A DNA stretch of 14,787 nucleotides from NCBI GenBank assembly GCA_015487335.1, contig WFPZ01000270.1:1-14787 (forward strand). The letters are read 5' to 3'. How positions within the stretch are numbered: the first letter of the stretch is position 1; each line of letters starts with the position of its first letter. The position numbers and the translations under genes are program-made. The notes under the pieces are model-generated. The model saw nothing but the letters and a program-made list of their open reading frames with translations, did no database searches and was not told the origin of the DNA. Origin of the DNA: Paracoccaceae bacterium (GTDB lineage Bacteria; Pseudomonadota; Alphaproteobacteria; Rhodobacterales; Rhodobacteraceae). Positions 1 through 7,307 of this stretch are shown here, piece after piece.

Positions 1-1
1 C

Positions 2-214
2 GCCGGGCTGGTCTCGGTGGCCTTTTCCGCTCTGGCACTGGCCGGCGGCACCCTGGCCTTCGGGCTTGCCGGAACGGGGGCGGCGGTGCTTCTGGCCACC
101 GCCCTGCGCAAGGGGCTGTTGTGGTGGCTGGCCCGCCGCCGGCTGGGGCTGCGCTGCGATATCCTGGCCGCGCTCGTCCCGCCCGCCGCCGCACCGCGCC
201 CATGCCCGCTCTGA
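2..214 (+). CDS. C-terminal end of a polytopic membrane protein, probably polysaccharide flippase
   Basis: The reading frame is open from the left edge, so only the last 70 residues are visible; the start lies outside. It shows one or two hydrophobic segments (about residues 1-24 and 25-39), then a basic stretch (RRRLGLR) and a short Pro/Ala-rich tail. A last helix followed by an arginine cluster is common at the C-terminus of Wzx/MATE-type lipopolysaccharide or exopolysaccharide flippases. That reading is supported mainly by the next gene, an O-antigen ligase-like protein whose ATG overlaps this gene's last 13 bases, implying co-transcription and translational coupling. A flippase would move lipid-linked sugar units across the inner membrane. 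The fragment has no diagnostic motif, so another polysaccharide-cluster membrane protein is possible. Confidence 0.5.
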   Translation, partial: AGLVSVAFSALALAGGTLAFGLAGTGAAVLLATALRKGLLWWLARRRLGLRCDILAALVPPAAAPRPCPL

Positions 215-1488
215 GCCGCCCCCATCCGCCGGCCGGTCCGGGCCCGGCGCCCCCGGTACCGGCTGCGGCGCGCGCCATCGTGGCCCTGCTCGCCCTGCGC
301 TGGCTGGCCGGCATCGCCGAGGGCTTCGGCCTGCCGGGCCTGTCGGAGGTGGCGGCGGTGGCGCTGCTGGCGGGGCTGGCGCTGATGTTTCTGGCCGGGA
401 TGCGGATCGCCGCCGAAGGCGCGCTGATGATGGCCGGTCTTGCCGCCTGGGTCTTCTCGGGCCTGCTGACGCTGGCCGCCGTTCCCGCCCCCCGGTGGGG
501 AGATCCGCTTGCGCTGCTGGCCCTGCTGGCCCTTTACGCGCTGTTTGCCAATGCCGTGCTTCTCCACCTGCAAACCCCGCAGGCCCGGCCCCTGGTCGGC
601 CGGTTCCTTGCCGGGTTCATCGTCGTCGGCGCAGCTCTTTCGCTGGCCCAGGTCGCCACCGGGGCCGGTTTCGTCGAGCCCGGACGCGAGGGGCTGATGC
701 GCGCCATGGGCAGCGACGTGCACCCTGTCTCCTTCGCCCTGCAGGTGCTGGCCGCGGCGGTGGCGCTGGAGGTGATCCGGGCCCGCGCCGGCACCCCGCT
801 GACCATACGGCACGCGGGGCTGCTGGCACTGGCTGCGGTGGCGCTCTACCTCACCTATGCGCGCACCGCCTGGGCAATGGCCGGCATCATCGCCTTCTGG
901 CTGGTTCTGACACAGACCCGGGGCGTGGCCCGCGGGCTGTGGCTGCTGGCGCTGGCCGGCGGGGCGGCGCTTGCCGCCAGCCAGTCGTCGCGTCTTGCCG
1001 ATCTGGCCAGCCTGCCGCTGTTCTGGCAGAACTTCTCGCCCACCGAGGCGGTGTTCGATTACCGCTACATCGACAATTCCCTTTCCTGGCGGATCGTCAA
1101 CTGGGCGATCGGCCTGCAACAGGCGCTGGAGCGCCCGCTTCTGGGCTTCGGGCCGGGGCTCTCGGCGGCGGTCAGCCGCTTCGGCCTGGAGATGCACAAC
1201 ATCCTGCTCGAGGCGTTCCTCGAGGGCGGCGTGTTCGGGCTGGGGGCCGCGCTGATGGTGCTGGCAGGGCTTGCCCGGCTGCACTGGCGCCTGCCGCGCG
1301 CCACCCCCGGCGAGCGCCGGGCCCGGGCGCTGGCCAACGGCTTCGGGCTGGGGCTGTTGCTGGCGGTGCTGTTTTCCACCAGCTTCGTCGATCAGCTGAT
1401 GTCCTTTCTGCTCTACATGCTGCTGCTGGCCATGGCCGGAGAGCGCCCGCCCCCGCCCGAGCCGGGCCGGACGCCGCTTTTCGCATGA
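202..1488 (+). CDS. O-antigen ligase / Wzy-like polysaccharide polymerase
   Basis: This 428-residue integral membrane protein has about ten hydrophobic segments across most of its length. The family signature is near the C-terminus: a periplasmic-loop-like part with SWRIVNW (Arg297), then RPLLGFGPG and EMHNILLEAFLEGG (His332). The spacing of a basic residue, a GxG turn and HNxxLexxxexG is typical of the Wzy_C/O-antigen ligase family, which transfers or polymerises undecaprenyl-linked glycans on the periplasmic face of the inner membrane. I chose the ATG at 202 because upstream in-frame codons would lie deep inside the preceding gene; no clear Shine-Dalgarno precedes it, which fits coupling through the 13-base overlap. 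Ligase and polymerase (Wzy) cannot be told apart here; the flippase-like gene before it suits either. Confidence 0.8.
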   Translation: MPALSRPHPPAGPGPAPPVPAAARAIVALLALRWLAGIAEGFGLPGLSEVAAVALLAGLALMFLAGMRIAAEGALMMAGLAAWVFSGLLTLAAVPAPRWGDPLALLALLALYALFANAVLLHLQTPQARPLVGRFLAGFIVVGAALSLAQVATGAGFVEPGREGLMRAMGSDVHPVSFALQVLAAAVALEVIRARAGTPLTIRHAGLLALAAVALYLTYARTAWAMAGIIAFWLVLTQTRGVARGLWLLALAGGAALAASQSSRLADLASLPLFWQNFSPTEAVFDYRYIDNSLSWRIVNWAIGLQQALERPLLGFGPGLSAAVSRFGLEMHNILLEAFLEGGVFGLGAALMVLAGLARLHWRLPRATPGERRARALANGFGLGLLLAVLFSTSFVDQLMSFLLYMLLLAMAGERPPPPEPGRTPLFA

Positions 1489-1506
1489 GGCAAACCGCGC
1501 TTTGCC
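1489..1506 (+). terminator. Perfect inverted repeat right after the ligase stop
   Basis: GGCAAA (1489-1494) and TTTGCC (1501-1506) are perfect complements around a 6-base loop, and begin at the base after the ligase stop codon. A hairpin here could end transcription or protect the 3' end of the polysaccharide mRNA. No T-run follows (the next bases are GCGAAAGG), so it is not a textbook intrinsic terminator. The remaining bases to 1610 form the deoC leader. Confidence 0.35.
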
Positions 1507-1558
1507 GCGAAAGGCGCAAAAGGGGGGTGCGCCCGCTTTGACCGTCCGGTAAAACCTT

Positions 1559-1589
1559 GCCAAGCACCGGGGTGCATGCCACCCTTGGC
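1559..1589 (+). promoter_or_regulatory. Nested inverted repeats in the deoC leader
   Basis: GCACC (1564-1568) and GGTGC (1571-1575) form a 12-base palindrome with a two-base centre. It lies inside a wider pair, GCCAAG (1559-1564) and CTTGGC (1584-1589), which shares one base with the inner arm. The block sits 22 bases before the deoC start. It could be an operator (deo genes are commonly repressor-controlled) or an mRNA hairpin. A TTGACC at 1538-1543 resembles a -35 box, but I see no good -10 at proper spacing. No regulator gene lies in the window. Confidence 0.35.
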
Positions 1590-1600
1590 GCCTGAGCGAC

Positions 1601-1605
1601 GGAGG
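1601..1605 (+). promoter_or_regulatory. Shine-Dalgarno that fixes the deoC GTG start
   Basis: GGAGG lies five bases before the GTG at 1611. It is the strongest ribosome-binding site in this stretch and supports GTG as the true start; the next in-frame ATG would remove part of the conserved N-terminal region. Confidence 0.75.
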
Positions 1606-1610
1606 CCCGA

Positions 1611-2615
1611 GTGAAGACCGATACCCAGCATTCCCCGGCCGGCACGAAACCGGCCCAGCTGCCGCAGCTGCACGAACAGCGCAACCCCGGCATGGAACTG
1701 GATCTGGACTGGGTGGCCGCGGTGCAGGCCAACACCTCGGCCATCGAGCGCCGTGCCGCCACCCTGCCGGGAAGGCGCACCGTCAAGAAGGCGTATCAGG
1801 CGGCCTGGCTGCTGAAGGCCGTCACCTGCATCGACCTCACCACGCTTTCGGGCGACGACACCCCGGGGCGGGTGCGGCGGCTGTGCGCCAAGGCCCGCCA
1901 GCCGGTGCGCGCCGATATTCTGGAGGCCCTGGGGATGGGGCCGATCACCACCGGCGCGGTCTGCGTCTATCACGAGATGGTGCCCACCGCGGTGGAGGCC
2001 CTGGCGGGCACGGGCATTCCGGTGGCGGCGGTTTCCACCGGCTTTCCGGCCGGGCTGTCGCCCTTCCGGCTGCGGGTCGAGGAAATACGCGAAAGCGTCG
2101 CGGCGGGGGCGTCGGAGATCGACATCGTGATCTCGCGCCGCCATGTGCTGCTGGGCAACTGGCAGGCGCTTTACGACGAGGTGCGCAGCTTCCGCGAAGC
2201 CTGCGGCGAGGCGCACATGAAGGCCATCCTCGCCACCGGAGAGCTGGGAAGCCTGCGCAACGTGGCGCGAGCCTCGCTGGTGTGCATGATGGCCGGCGCC
2301 GATTTCATCAAGACCTCCACCGGCAAGGAAAGCGTGAATGCCACGCTGCCGGTCTCGCTGACCATGATCCGCGCCATCCGCGACTACCATCGCCGCACCG
2401 GCCACCGGGTGGGCTACAAGCCGGCGGGCGGCATCTCGAAGGCGAAGGCGGCGCTGAACTACCTGGCCATGATGCGCGACGAGCTGGGCACCCGCTGGCT
2501 GGAGCCCGATCTGTTCCGCTTCGGGGCGTCCTCGCTTCTGGGCGACATCGAGCGCCAGCTGGAACACCACGTCACCGGGCGCTACTCGGCCGCATGGAGG
2601 CACCCCGCGGGCTAG
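1611..2615 (+). CDS. deoC: Deoxyribose-phosphate aldolase, long human-like type
   Basis: DERA (EC 4.1.2.4) splits 2-deoxy-D-ribose-5-phosphate into glyceraldehyde-3-phosphate and acetaldehyde in the cytosol, the last step of deoxynucleoside catabolism. The 334-residue product is a class I aldolase barrel. The Schiff-base lysine is Lys234 in FIKTSTGK; the proton-relay residues are Asp171 in EIDIV and Lys270 in KPAGGI, spaced almost as in the E. coli enzyme (Asp102, Lys167, Lys201). It is clearly longer than the 259-residue E. coli protein: an N-terminal stretch (RNPGMELDLDW, RRTVKK.YQAAWLLKAVT) and the tail HHVTGRY are as I recall them in human DERA. The start is GTG after GGAGG. It lies 47 bases before the ALDH16 gene on the same strand, so acetaldehyde oxidation probably follows directly. 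Confidence 0.96.
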   Translation: MKTDTQHSPAGTKPAQLPQLHEQRNPGMELDLDWVAAVQANTSAIERRAATLPGRRTVKKAYQAAWLLKAVTCIDLTTLSGDDTPGRVRRLCAKARQPVRADILEALGMGPITTGAVCVYHEMVPTAVEALAGTGIPVAAVSTGFPAGLSPFRLRVEEIRESVAAGASEIDIVISRRHVLLGNWQALYDEVRSFREACGEAHMKAILATGELGSLRNVARASLVCMMAGADFIKTSTGKESVNATLPVSLTMIRAIRDYHRRTGHRVGYKPAGGISKAKAALNYLAMMRDELGTRWLEPDLFRFGASSLLGDIERQLEHHVTGRYSAAWRHPAG

Positions 2616-2640
2616 GCGCCGTGGGCGGGCAGGAAACTGG

Positions 2641-2660
2641 ATATTTGGACGAAGAAGAAG
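2641..2660 (+). repeat. Partial copy of a Rhodobacteraceae-type intergenic motif before ALDH16
   Basis: The 47-base gap between deoC and the ALDH gene contains GGATATTTGGA followed by CGAAGAAGAAG, ending two bases before the ALDH ATG. From memory this matches the second half of a short element common between genes in Rhodobacteraceae (GGCGGGGATATTTGGA..AAGAAGAAG); I cannot verify this here. Related copies lie at 9788-9823 and 9851-9890. The GAAGAAG part doubles as the only, weak, purine-rich ribosome-binding stretch for the downstream gene. Confidence 0.45.
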
Positions 2661-2662
2661 CC

Positions 2663-5017
2663 ATGAACGTATCAGACATCTTCCGGACGATGGATTACGG
2701 CCCCGCCCCCGAAAGCGACGCCGAGGCGCAGGCCTGGCTGGCCGAGCGGAACCGGACGTTCGGCCACTTCATCAATGGCGCCTTCACCGCCCCCGGCAAG
2801 GGGTTCGAGTCGCGCAATCCCGCCACCGGAGAGCGGCTGGCCACCCTCACCCAGGCCACGCAGGAGGACGTGGACGCCGCCGTTGCCGCGGCCCGCAGGG
2901 CCCAGGGCAAATGGGCGCGGGCAGGCGGGCACGAGCGGGCGAAATACCTTTATGCCCTGGCCCGGCTGGTGCAGAAGAACGCGCGCCTGTTCGCCGTTCT
3001 GGAGACGCTGGACAACGGCAAGCCGATCCGCGAGAGCCGCGACATCGACATCCCGCTGGTGGCGCGGCATTTCTACTATCACGCCGGCATGGCGCAGCTG
3101 ATGGAGGCCGAGCTGCCCGATGCCGAGCCGCTGGGCGTGTGCGGGCAGATCATCCCGTGGAACTTCCCGCTGCTCATGCTGGCCTGGAAGGTGGCGCCGG
3201 CACTGGCGACGGGCAACACGGTGGTGCTGAAACCGGCCGAGTACACCTCGCTCACGGCGCTGCTGTTTGCCCGCATGTGCCAGGAGGCGGGGCTGCCCAG
3301 GGGCGTTGTCAACATCGTGACCGGCGACGGGCGGGTGGGCGAGATGATCGTGGCGCACCCGGATATCGACAAGATCGCCTTCACCGGCTCCACCGAAGTG
3401 GGCCGGCGCATCCGCGAGGCGACGGCGGGCTCGGGCAAGGCACTGACGCTGGAGCTGGGGGGCAAGTCCCCCTACATCGTTTTCGACGACGCCGATATCG
3501 ACAGCGCCGTCGAGGGGCTGGTGGATGCGATCTGGTTCAACCAGGGCCAGGTGTGCTGCGCCGGCTCGCGGCTGATCGTGCAGGAAGGCATCGCCGAGCG
3601 CTTCCACGAGAAGCTCAAGGCGCGCATGCAGGGCCTGCGCATCGGCAACCCGCTGGACAAGTGCATCGACATCGGCGCGGTGGTGGACCCGGTGCAGTTG
3701 AAGACCATCACCGAGATGGTGGAACGGGGCGGCAAGGAGGGCGAGGTCTTCCAGGCCGGACAGATCCCCAACCAGGGCTGCTACTATCCGCCGACCCTGA
3801 TCACCGGGCTGGAGCCCGCCTCCTACCTGATGCAGGAGGAAATCTTCGGCCCCGTGCTGGTGAGCACCACCTTCCGCACCCCCGCCGAGGCGGTGGCACT
3901 GGCCAACAACACCCGCTACGGGCTGGCGGCCTCGGTCTGGACGGAAAACGTCAACCTCGCACTCGACATGGCGCCCAGGCTGGTGGCCGGGGTGGTGTGG
4001 GTGAATGCCACCAACCTCTTCGACGCCGCCGCCGGCTTTGGCGGGGTGCGCGAAAGCGGCTTCGGGCGCGAGGGCGGCTGGGAGGGCCTGCGCGCCTATA
4101 CCCGCCCGCGCGTGGCCACCAGACCGCTGAAGCGGATCGCCCCCGCCCCGGTGCCCGACGAGGCCGAGATCATCGGCCTGGACCGCACGGCCAAGCTCTA
4201 TATCGGGGGGCGGCAGGTGCGCCCCGACGGGGGCTATTCGCGCCCGGTCTTCTCGCCGCGCGGCAAGCTTCTGGGGCACGCGCCGCTTGCCAACCGCAAG
4301 GACATCCGCAATGCGGTGGAGGCGGCGCGCGGGGCCGGCGGCTGGGCCGGGGCCACCGCCCATCTGCGCGCCCAGATCATCTACTACATCGCCGAGAACC
4401 TCTCGGCCCGGGCCGATGACTTCACCGCACGACTGCATGACCTCACCGGCGTGCATGCCAAGACCGCCCGCGCCGAGGTGGAGTGCGCCATCCGCCGCCT
4501 GTTCACCTGGGCCGCCTGGGCCGACAAGTACGACGGCGCGGCCAGGGCGGTGCCGATCCGCGGCGTCGCGCTTGCCATGAACGAGCCCGTGGGCGTGATC
4601 GGCGCCTTCTGCCCCGACGAGGCGCCGCTTCTGGGCCTGATCTCGGTGATCGCGCCGGCCATCGCCATGGGCAACCGGGTGGTGGCCGTGGCCTCCGAGC
4701 CCTGGCCGCTGGCGGCCACCGATTTCTATCAGGTGCTGGATACCTCCGACGTGCCCCCCGGGGTGGTCAACATCCTTACCGGCAGCCACGAGGAACTGGC
4801 CCCGCACCTGGCCGGCCATCTCGACGTGGATACGGTGTGGAGTTTCTCCTCTTCCGACATCTCGGCGGTGATCGAGAAGGAAAGCGCAGGCAACCTCAAG
4901 CGCAGCTGGGTGAACAACGGGCGCGGCCGCGACTGGCTGTCGCCGGCCGGCGAGGGGCGCGAGTTTCTGGCCCATGCCACCGAGGTGAAGACCGTCTGGG
5001 TGCCCTACGGCGAGTAG
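2663..5017 (+). CDS. Two-domain aldehyde dehydrogenase, ALDH16 type
   Basis: This NAD(P)-dependent aldehyde oxidising enzyme has 784 residues, far above the usual ~490. Residues about 30-485 form a complete ALDH domain: Asn167 in IPWNFPL, general base Glu264 in ELGGKSP, nucleophile Cys298 in NQGQVCCAGS (34 residues after Glu264, as in ALDH2) and EEIFGPV. Residues about 510-784 are a second ALDH-like module (KLYIGG, PVGVIGAFCPDE, VPPGVVNILTG) with no counterpart of the Glu or Cys, ending early. That is the ALDH16 architecture; a Loktanella homologue has been studied structurally, and bacterial members keep the Cys that mammalian ALDH16A1 has lost. It follows deoC by 47 bases, so acetaldehyde from DERA is the natural candidate substrate, by inference. 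Start: ATG after GAAGAAGAAG; upstream in-frame codons overlap deoC in another frame. Confidence 0.92.
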   Translation: MNVSDIFRTMDYGPAPESDAEAQAWLAERNRTFGHFINGAFTAPGKGFESRNPATGERLATLTQATQEDVDAAVAAARRAQGKWARAGGHERAKYLYALARLVQKNARLFAVLETLDNGKPIRESRDIDIPLVARHFYYHAGMAQLMEAELPDAEPLGVCGQIIPWNFPLLMLAWKVAPALATGNTVVLKPAEYTSLTALLFARMCQEAGLPRGVVNIVTGDGRVGEMIVAHPDIDKIAFTGSTEVGRRIREATAGSGKALTLELGGKSPYIVFDDADIDSAVEGLVDAIWFNQGQVCCAGSRLIVQEGIAERFHEKLKARMQGLRIGNPLDKCIDIGAVVDPVQLKTITEMVERGGKEGEVFQAGQIPNQGCYYPPTLITGLEPASYLMQEEIFGPVLVSTTFRTPAEAVALANNTRYGLAASVWTENVNLALDMAPRLVAGVVWVNATNLFDAAAGFGGVRESGFGREGGWEGLRAYTRPRVATRPLKRIAPAPVPDEAEIIGLDRTAKLYIGGRQVRPDGGYSRPVFSPRGKLLGHAPLANRKDIRNAVEAARGAGGWAGATAHLRAQIIYYIAENLSARADDFTARLHDLTGVHAKTARAEVECAIRRLFTWAAWADKYDGAARAVPIRGVALAMNEPVGVIGAFCPDEAPLLGLISVIAPAIAMGNRVVAVASEPWPLAATDFYQVLDTSDVPPGVVNILTGSHEELAPHLAGHLDVDTVWSFSSSDISAVIEKESAGNLKRSWVNNGRGRDWLSPAGEGREFLAHATEVKTVWVPYGE

Positions 5018-5022
5018 GCGGC

Positions 5023-5047
5023 CGGGGCACCCCTACCGCCTGCCCCG
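5023..5047. terminator. Stem between convergent genes
   Basis: CGGGGCA (5023-5029) and TGCCCCG (5041-5047) are perfectly complementary with an 11-base loop. They lie between the ALDH16 stop (5015-5017) and the end of the oppositely read DUF1523 gene, overlapping its last codons. The stem could act on both strands. No T-tract is visible on either side, so a Rho-dependent or processing role is equally possible. Confidence 0.4.
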
Positions 5048-5680
5048 CCAGCTGGCCAGCCAGCGTGCGAGGCGCTGTTTCAGCCCGCGGGCACGGGCGG
5101 CGGCCGTATCGGCGGTTTCCTCGACTTCCAGGATGAACGGGTCGATCACCCGCTCGCGGAACTGGACCCACATCCGCCACAGCAGGAAGGCCAGCACCGC
5201 CAGCAGGGTCAGGATAACGATATTCAGCCAGGGAATGAGCCGCACGTCGGGGCTGTCCACCGGGCGCACGCCCACCGCGTTGGGGTAGATCGACAGGAAT
5301 TCGTTGCGCCAGCCGTAATGAGTGACCACCACCCATTGCGGGTTTTCCGCATCCGAACGCAGGTTCGCGGCCTCGGCCTGCAGGTTGGAGGAATCGAGCT
5401 TGAAATAGGGCGGCCAGCCCCAGCCGGTATCCTCGTTGCGATAGATCATCGGCTTGCCGTTCGGCCTGATGGTCTGGATGAAGAACACGTCGCGGTTGAC
5501 GGGGTTGGCCTGGTTGCCGGTATCGGGCGTGGCCCAGAAGATGGAATTCACCCCGAAGTCGATCCGCTTTTCATAGGTATCGACGATGCGCACCACGTCG
5601 CGCTGGGGCAGGTTGTAATGCAGGAAGGCGAAGACGAGCAGCGCCAGCGTTATCCGGAAGGTCCATTTGACGTAGCGCAT
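5033..5680 (-). CDS. DUF1523 family membrane protein
   Basis: Function unknown. The 215-residue product has a transmembrane helix at about 7-23, an extracytoplasmic domain of about 125 residues, a second helix at about 149-170 and a basic Arg-rich tail. The motif RNEDTGWGWPPYFK followed by DSSNLQAEA is the DUF1523 signature I recall from Rhodobacteraceae. I chose ATG 5680, which has GAGG six bases upstream. A GTG at 5692 would overlap the preceding stop by four bases (GTGA), like other junctions in this operon, but has no Shine-Dalgarno. It is the last gene of the eight-gene run that includes the AAA+ ATPase, so its domain may be that system's periplasmic face. This is inference. Confidence 0.85.
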   Translation of the reverse strand: MRYVKWTFRITLALLVFAFLHYNLPQRDVVRIVDTYEKRIDFGVNSIFWATPDTGNQANPVNRDVFFIQTIRPNGKPMIYRNEDTGWGWPPYFKLDSSNLQAEAANLRSDAENPQWVVVTHYGWRNEFLSIYPNAVGVRPVDSPDVRLIPWLNIVILTLLAVLAFLLWRMWVQFRERVIDPFILEVEETADTAAARARGLKQRLARWLASWRGRR

Positions 5681-5688
5681 GAGCGGCC

Positions 5689-5955
5689 TCACATGAAGTT
5701 CACGACATAAAGCATGAAGCTCACCACAAGCGCCGGGATGACGAACACCAGGATCAGCAGCCGCTTGCGCAGCGACCTGTCGTACTGCTTCATGCCTTCC
5801 CGGATATAGGCATCGCGATCGCCCTGTCTAACCTCCTCGTCCCATTTCCTTTCCAGCTTCTCGCGCCAGAGCGAGCGCAGGTAGATCGCCAGCAGGATGT
5901 AGATCACCCCGAGGATCAGAAAGCCGATGATTGTCACGCGGATCGGGCCGATCAT
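5689..5955 (-). CDS. Small two-helix membrane protein, unknown function
   Basis: The 88-residue product has hydrophobic helices at about 6-25 and 66-86 joined by a highly charged cytosol-type linker (SLWREKLERKWDEEVRQGDRD), which could be an amphipathic contact surface. I do not recognise a named family. Its ATG overlaps the stop of the preceding DUF6638-like gene by four bases (ATGA, 5952-5955), and GGAG lies six bases upstream, a good ribosome-binding site inside that gene's end. The overlap, the Shine-Dalgarno and the clear topology make it a real gene despite its size. It probably acts in the membrane with the neighbouring DUF1523 protein and the AAA+ ATPase. Confidence 0.8.
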   Translation of the reverse strand: MIGPIRVTIIGFLILGVIYILLAIYLRSLWREKLERKWDEEVRQGDRDAYIREGMKQYDRSLRKRLLILVFVIPALVVSFMLYVVNFM

Positions 5956-7307
5956 GCCTTTCTCCTTCCTCTCGCGGCACCCCAGGGGCCGATGATGCCG
6001 GTCGTGTCGTCCGGGGCGGCGGACGCTGACCCGTCGGCAGCCTCCTCATCCCCGAACAGCGCCCGGCGCACCCCGGCCTTGTCAAGCTGATACTCGCGCT
6101 CGAGATAATCGGCCACGAAAGCCTTCTTGGCCTCGGGCCAGCCTCGGTAGAGCTCATAGAACAGCGGCTTGTGGCAGATGAAAAGCTGGCGCACGTCCAG
6201 CGGCGCAAGCTCGGCCAGCAACTGGTTGACCAGCGCCTTGTCGGCATGGTTGCGCGAACGCAGGGTGTAGAAATAGCCCGGATCGTCCGAAGCAACCCGC
6301 GGCCACGGCCCGCCGCCCTCGGCCCAGCGCTTCAGCCGCGCCAGGGTGCGGAACTCCGGCGGCAGCCGCTCGCCCATCTGCCGGGCCAGGTTGCGCAGCT
6401 CGCGCCGGCTGCCCGAGCCGGGGTTCAACCCCGCCCGCACCGCCGCATCGACAAGGATGAAATCCATCTTCTGCCCGAGGATCGCCGCCGCATCCGCCCC
6501 GCGCACGTGCACGATCGGCTCGACTAGGCCGTTTGCCTCGAGAAACCGGGCGATGCGGTTGCGCGCGGCAAGCGAAAGCACCTGGCCAACCGGCAGCGGC
6601 CCCAGCCCCTCGGTGCCCGACACCGCGATCACCGCCGAATGGGGCAGGTCGCGAAACACGTAGAGACCGCCGAAATGGGATGTCCAGAAATTGCCCACCT
6701 CGACGCTCAGCGGTTTCAGCTCGATCGGGTTGCGGGTGACGTCGCCGGTGCGCCGGGCCAGCTCGATCATCTCGGCGATCAGCGCCTCGTCCCACCAGGC
6801 GTCGGGCTCGGTGCGGAAACGCTCGATCAGCGCGGCCAGCCTGCGCCCCTCGGCCACATGGCTGCCGGTGGTGTCGGCCTCGACGGTGACCCGGCGAATG
6901 TCGAACAGCCGCGCCGGCGAGGACAGATCGAAAACCGAGCTCACCAGTTCTCCGGCCACCGCGTCGCGGGTGGTCAGCGCGAAAAGCTCGGCCTCGTTGG
7001 CCTCGATGAAGCGGCGCAGGATCTGCCGGGTGCTGGAGAACCTGGCATTCAGCAGCGGCGCGGCCTTCTGCGCGGTGGTCAGCAGGATGAACCTGCGGTT
7101 GGCGCCATCGGGGTTGAGATAGCGATCGTCCCCCAGCTCGTCGGCCACCTCCGGGGAAAAGCCGGAAATGTCCACATGGAAATCGGGCAGGGCGGTGGTG
7201 CGCCTCGTCAGCGCCCTTAGCGCGCGGTTGTAGCGCTCCACCAGGGCAGGGCTGTCCACCGGCACCAGATTGCCGAACATCAGCCCCTTTTCGATGAGGC
7301 GCTTCAA
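5952..7307 (-). CDS. DUF6638-like conserved protein, TTG start
   Basis: Function unknown. The 451-residue protein looks soluble: no signal peptide or convincing membrane helix. It starts MKRLIEKGLMFGNLVPV, continues with ALVERYNRAL and DFHVDISGFSPEVADELGD, and ends in a low-complexity Gly/Ala/Arg tail. I recall this N-terminal region from Rhodobacteraceae proteins classed as DUF6638; the label is tentative. Start choice matters: TTG at 7307 overlaps the upstream TGA (TTGA, 7304-7307), exactly like the ATGA overlaps at neighbouring junctions. The alternative ATG at 7280 gives 442 residues and would lose KRLIEKGL. The open frame extends upstream to 7643, but that part lies over two membrane-protein genes and is a shadow. 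No catalytic motif is recognisable. Confidence 0.8.
   Translation of the reverse strand: MKRLIEKGLMFGNLVPVDSPALVERYNRALRALTRRTTALPDFHVDISGFSPEVADELGDDRYLNPDGANRRFILLTTAQKAAPLLNARFSSTRQILRRFIEANEAELFALTTRDAVAGELVSSVFDLSSPARLFDIRRVTVEADTTGSHVAEGRRLAALIERFRTEPDAWWDEALIAEMIELARRTGDVTRNPIELKPLSVEVGNFWTSHFGGLYVFRDLPHSAVIAVSGTEGLGPLPVGQVLSLAARNRIARFLEANGLVEPIVHVRGADAAAILGQKMDFILVDAAVRAGLNPGSGSRRELRNLARQMGERLPPEFRTLARLKRWAEGGGPWPRVASDDPGYFYTLRSRNHADKALVNQLLAELAPLDVRQLFICHKPLFYELYRGWPEAKKAFVADYLEREYQLDKAGVRRALFGDEEAADGSASAAPDDTTGIIGPWGAARGRRKA

Noticed and set aside
1538..1566. Sigma-70 promoter for deoC starting at TTGACC
   Set aside because: With 16-18 base spacing, the -10 position reads CCAAGC or similar, not TATAAT-like. 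It was kept only as a remark.
1883..2662. Upstream extension of the ALDH16 frame into deoC
   Set aside because: It covers deoC in another frame, with low-complexity Gly/Arg translation; the ALDH homology begins just after ATG 2663.
2672..4975. 767-codon open frame on the - strand opposite ALDH16
   Set aside because: It lies opposite a gene with intact ALDH motifs. Its translation is His/Gly/Arg/Ala-rich with no recognisable fold, as expected from high-GC antisense frames.
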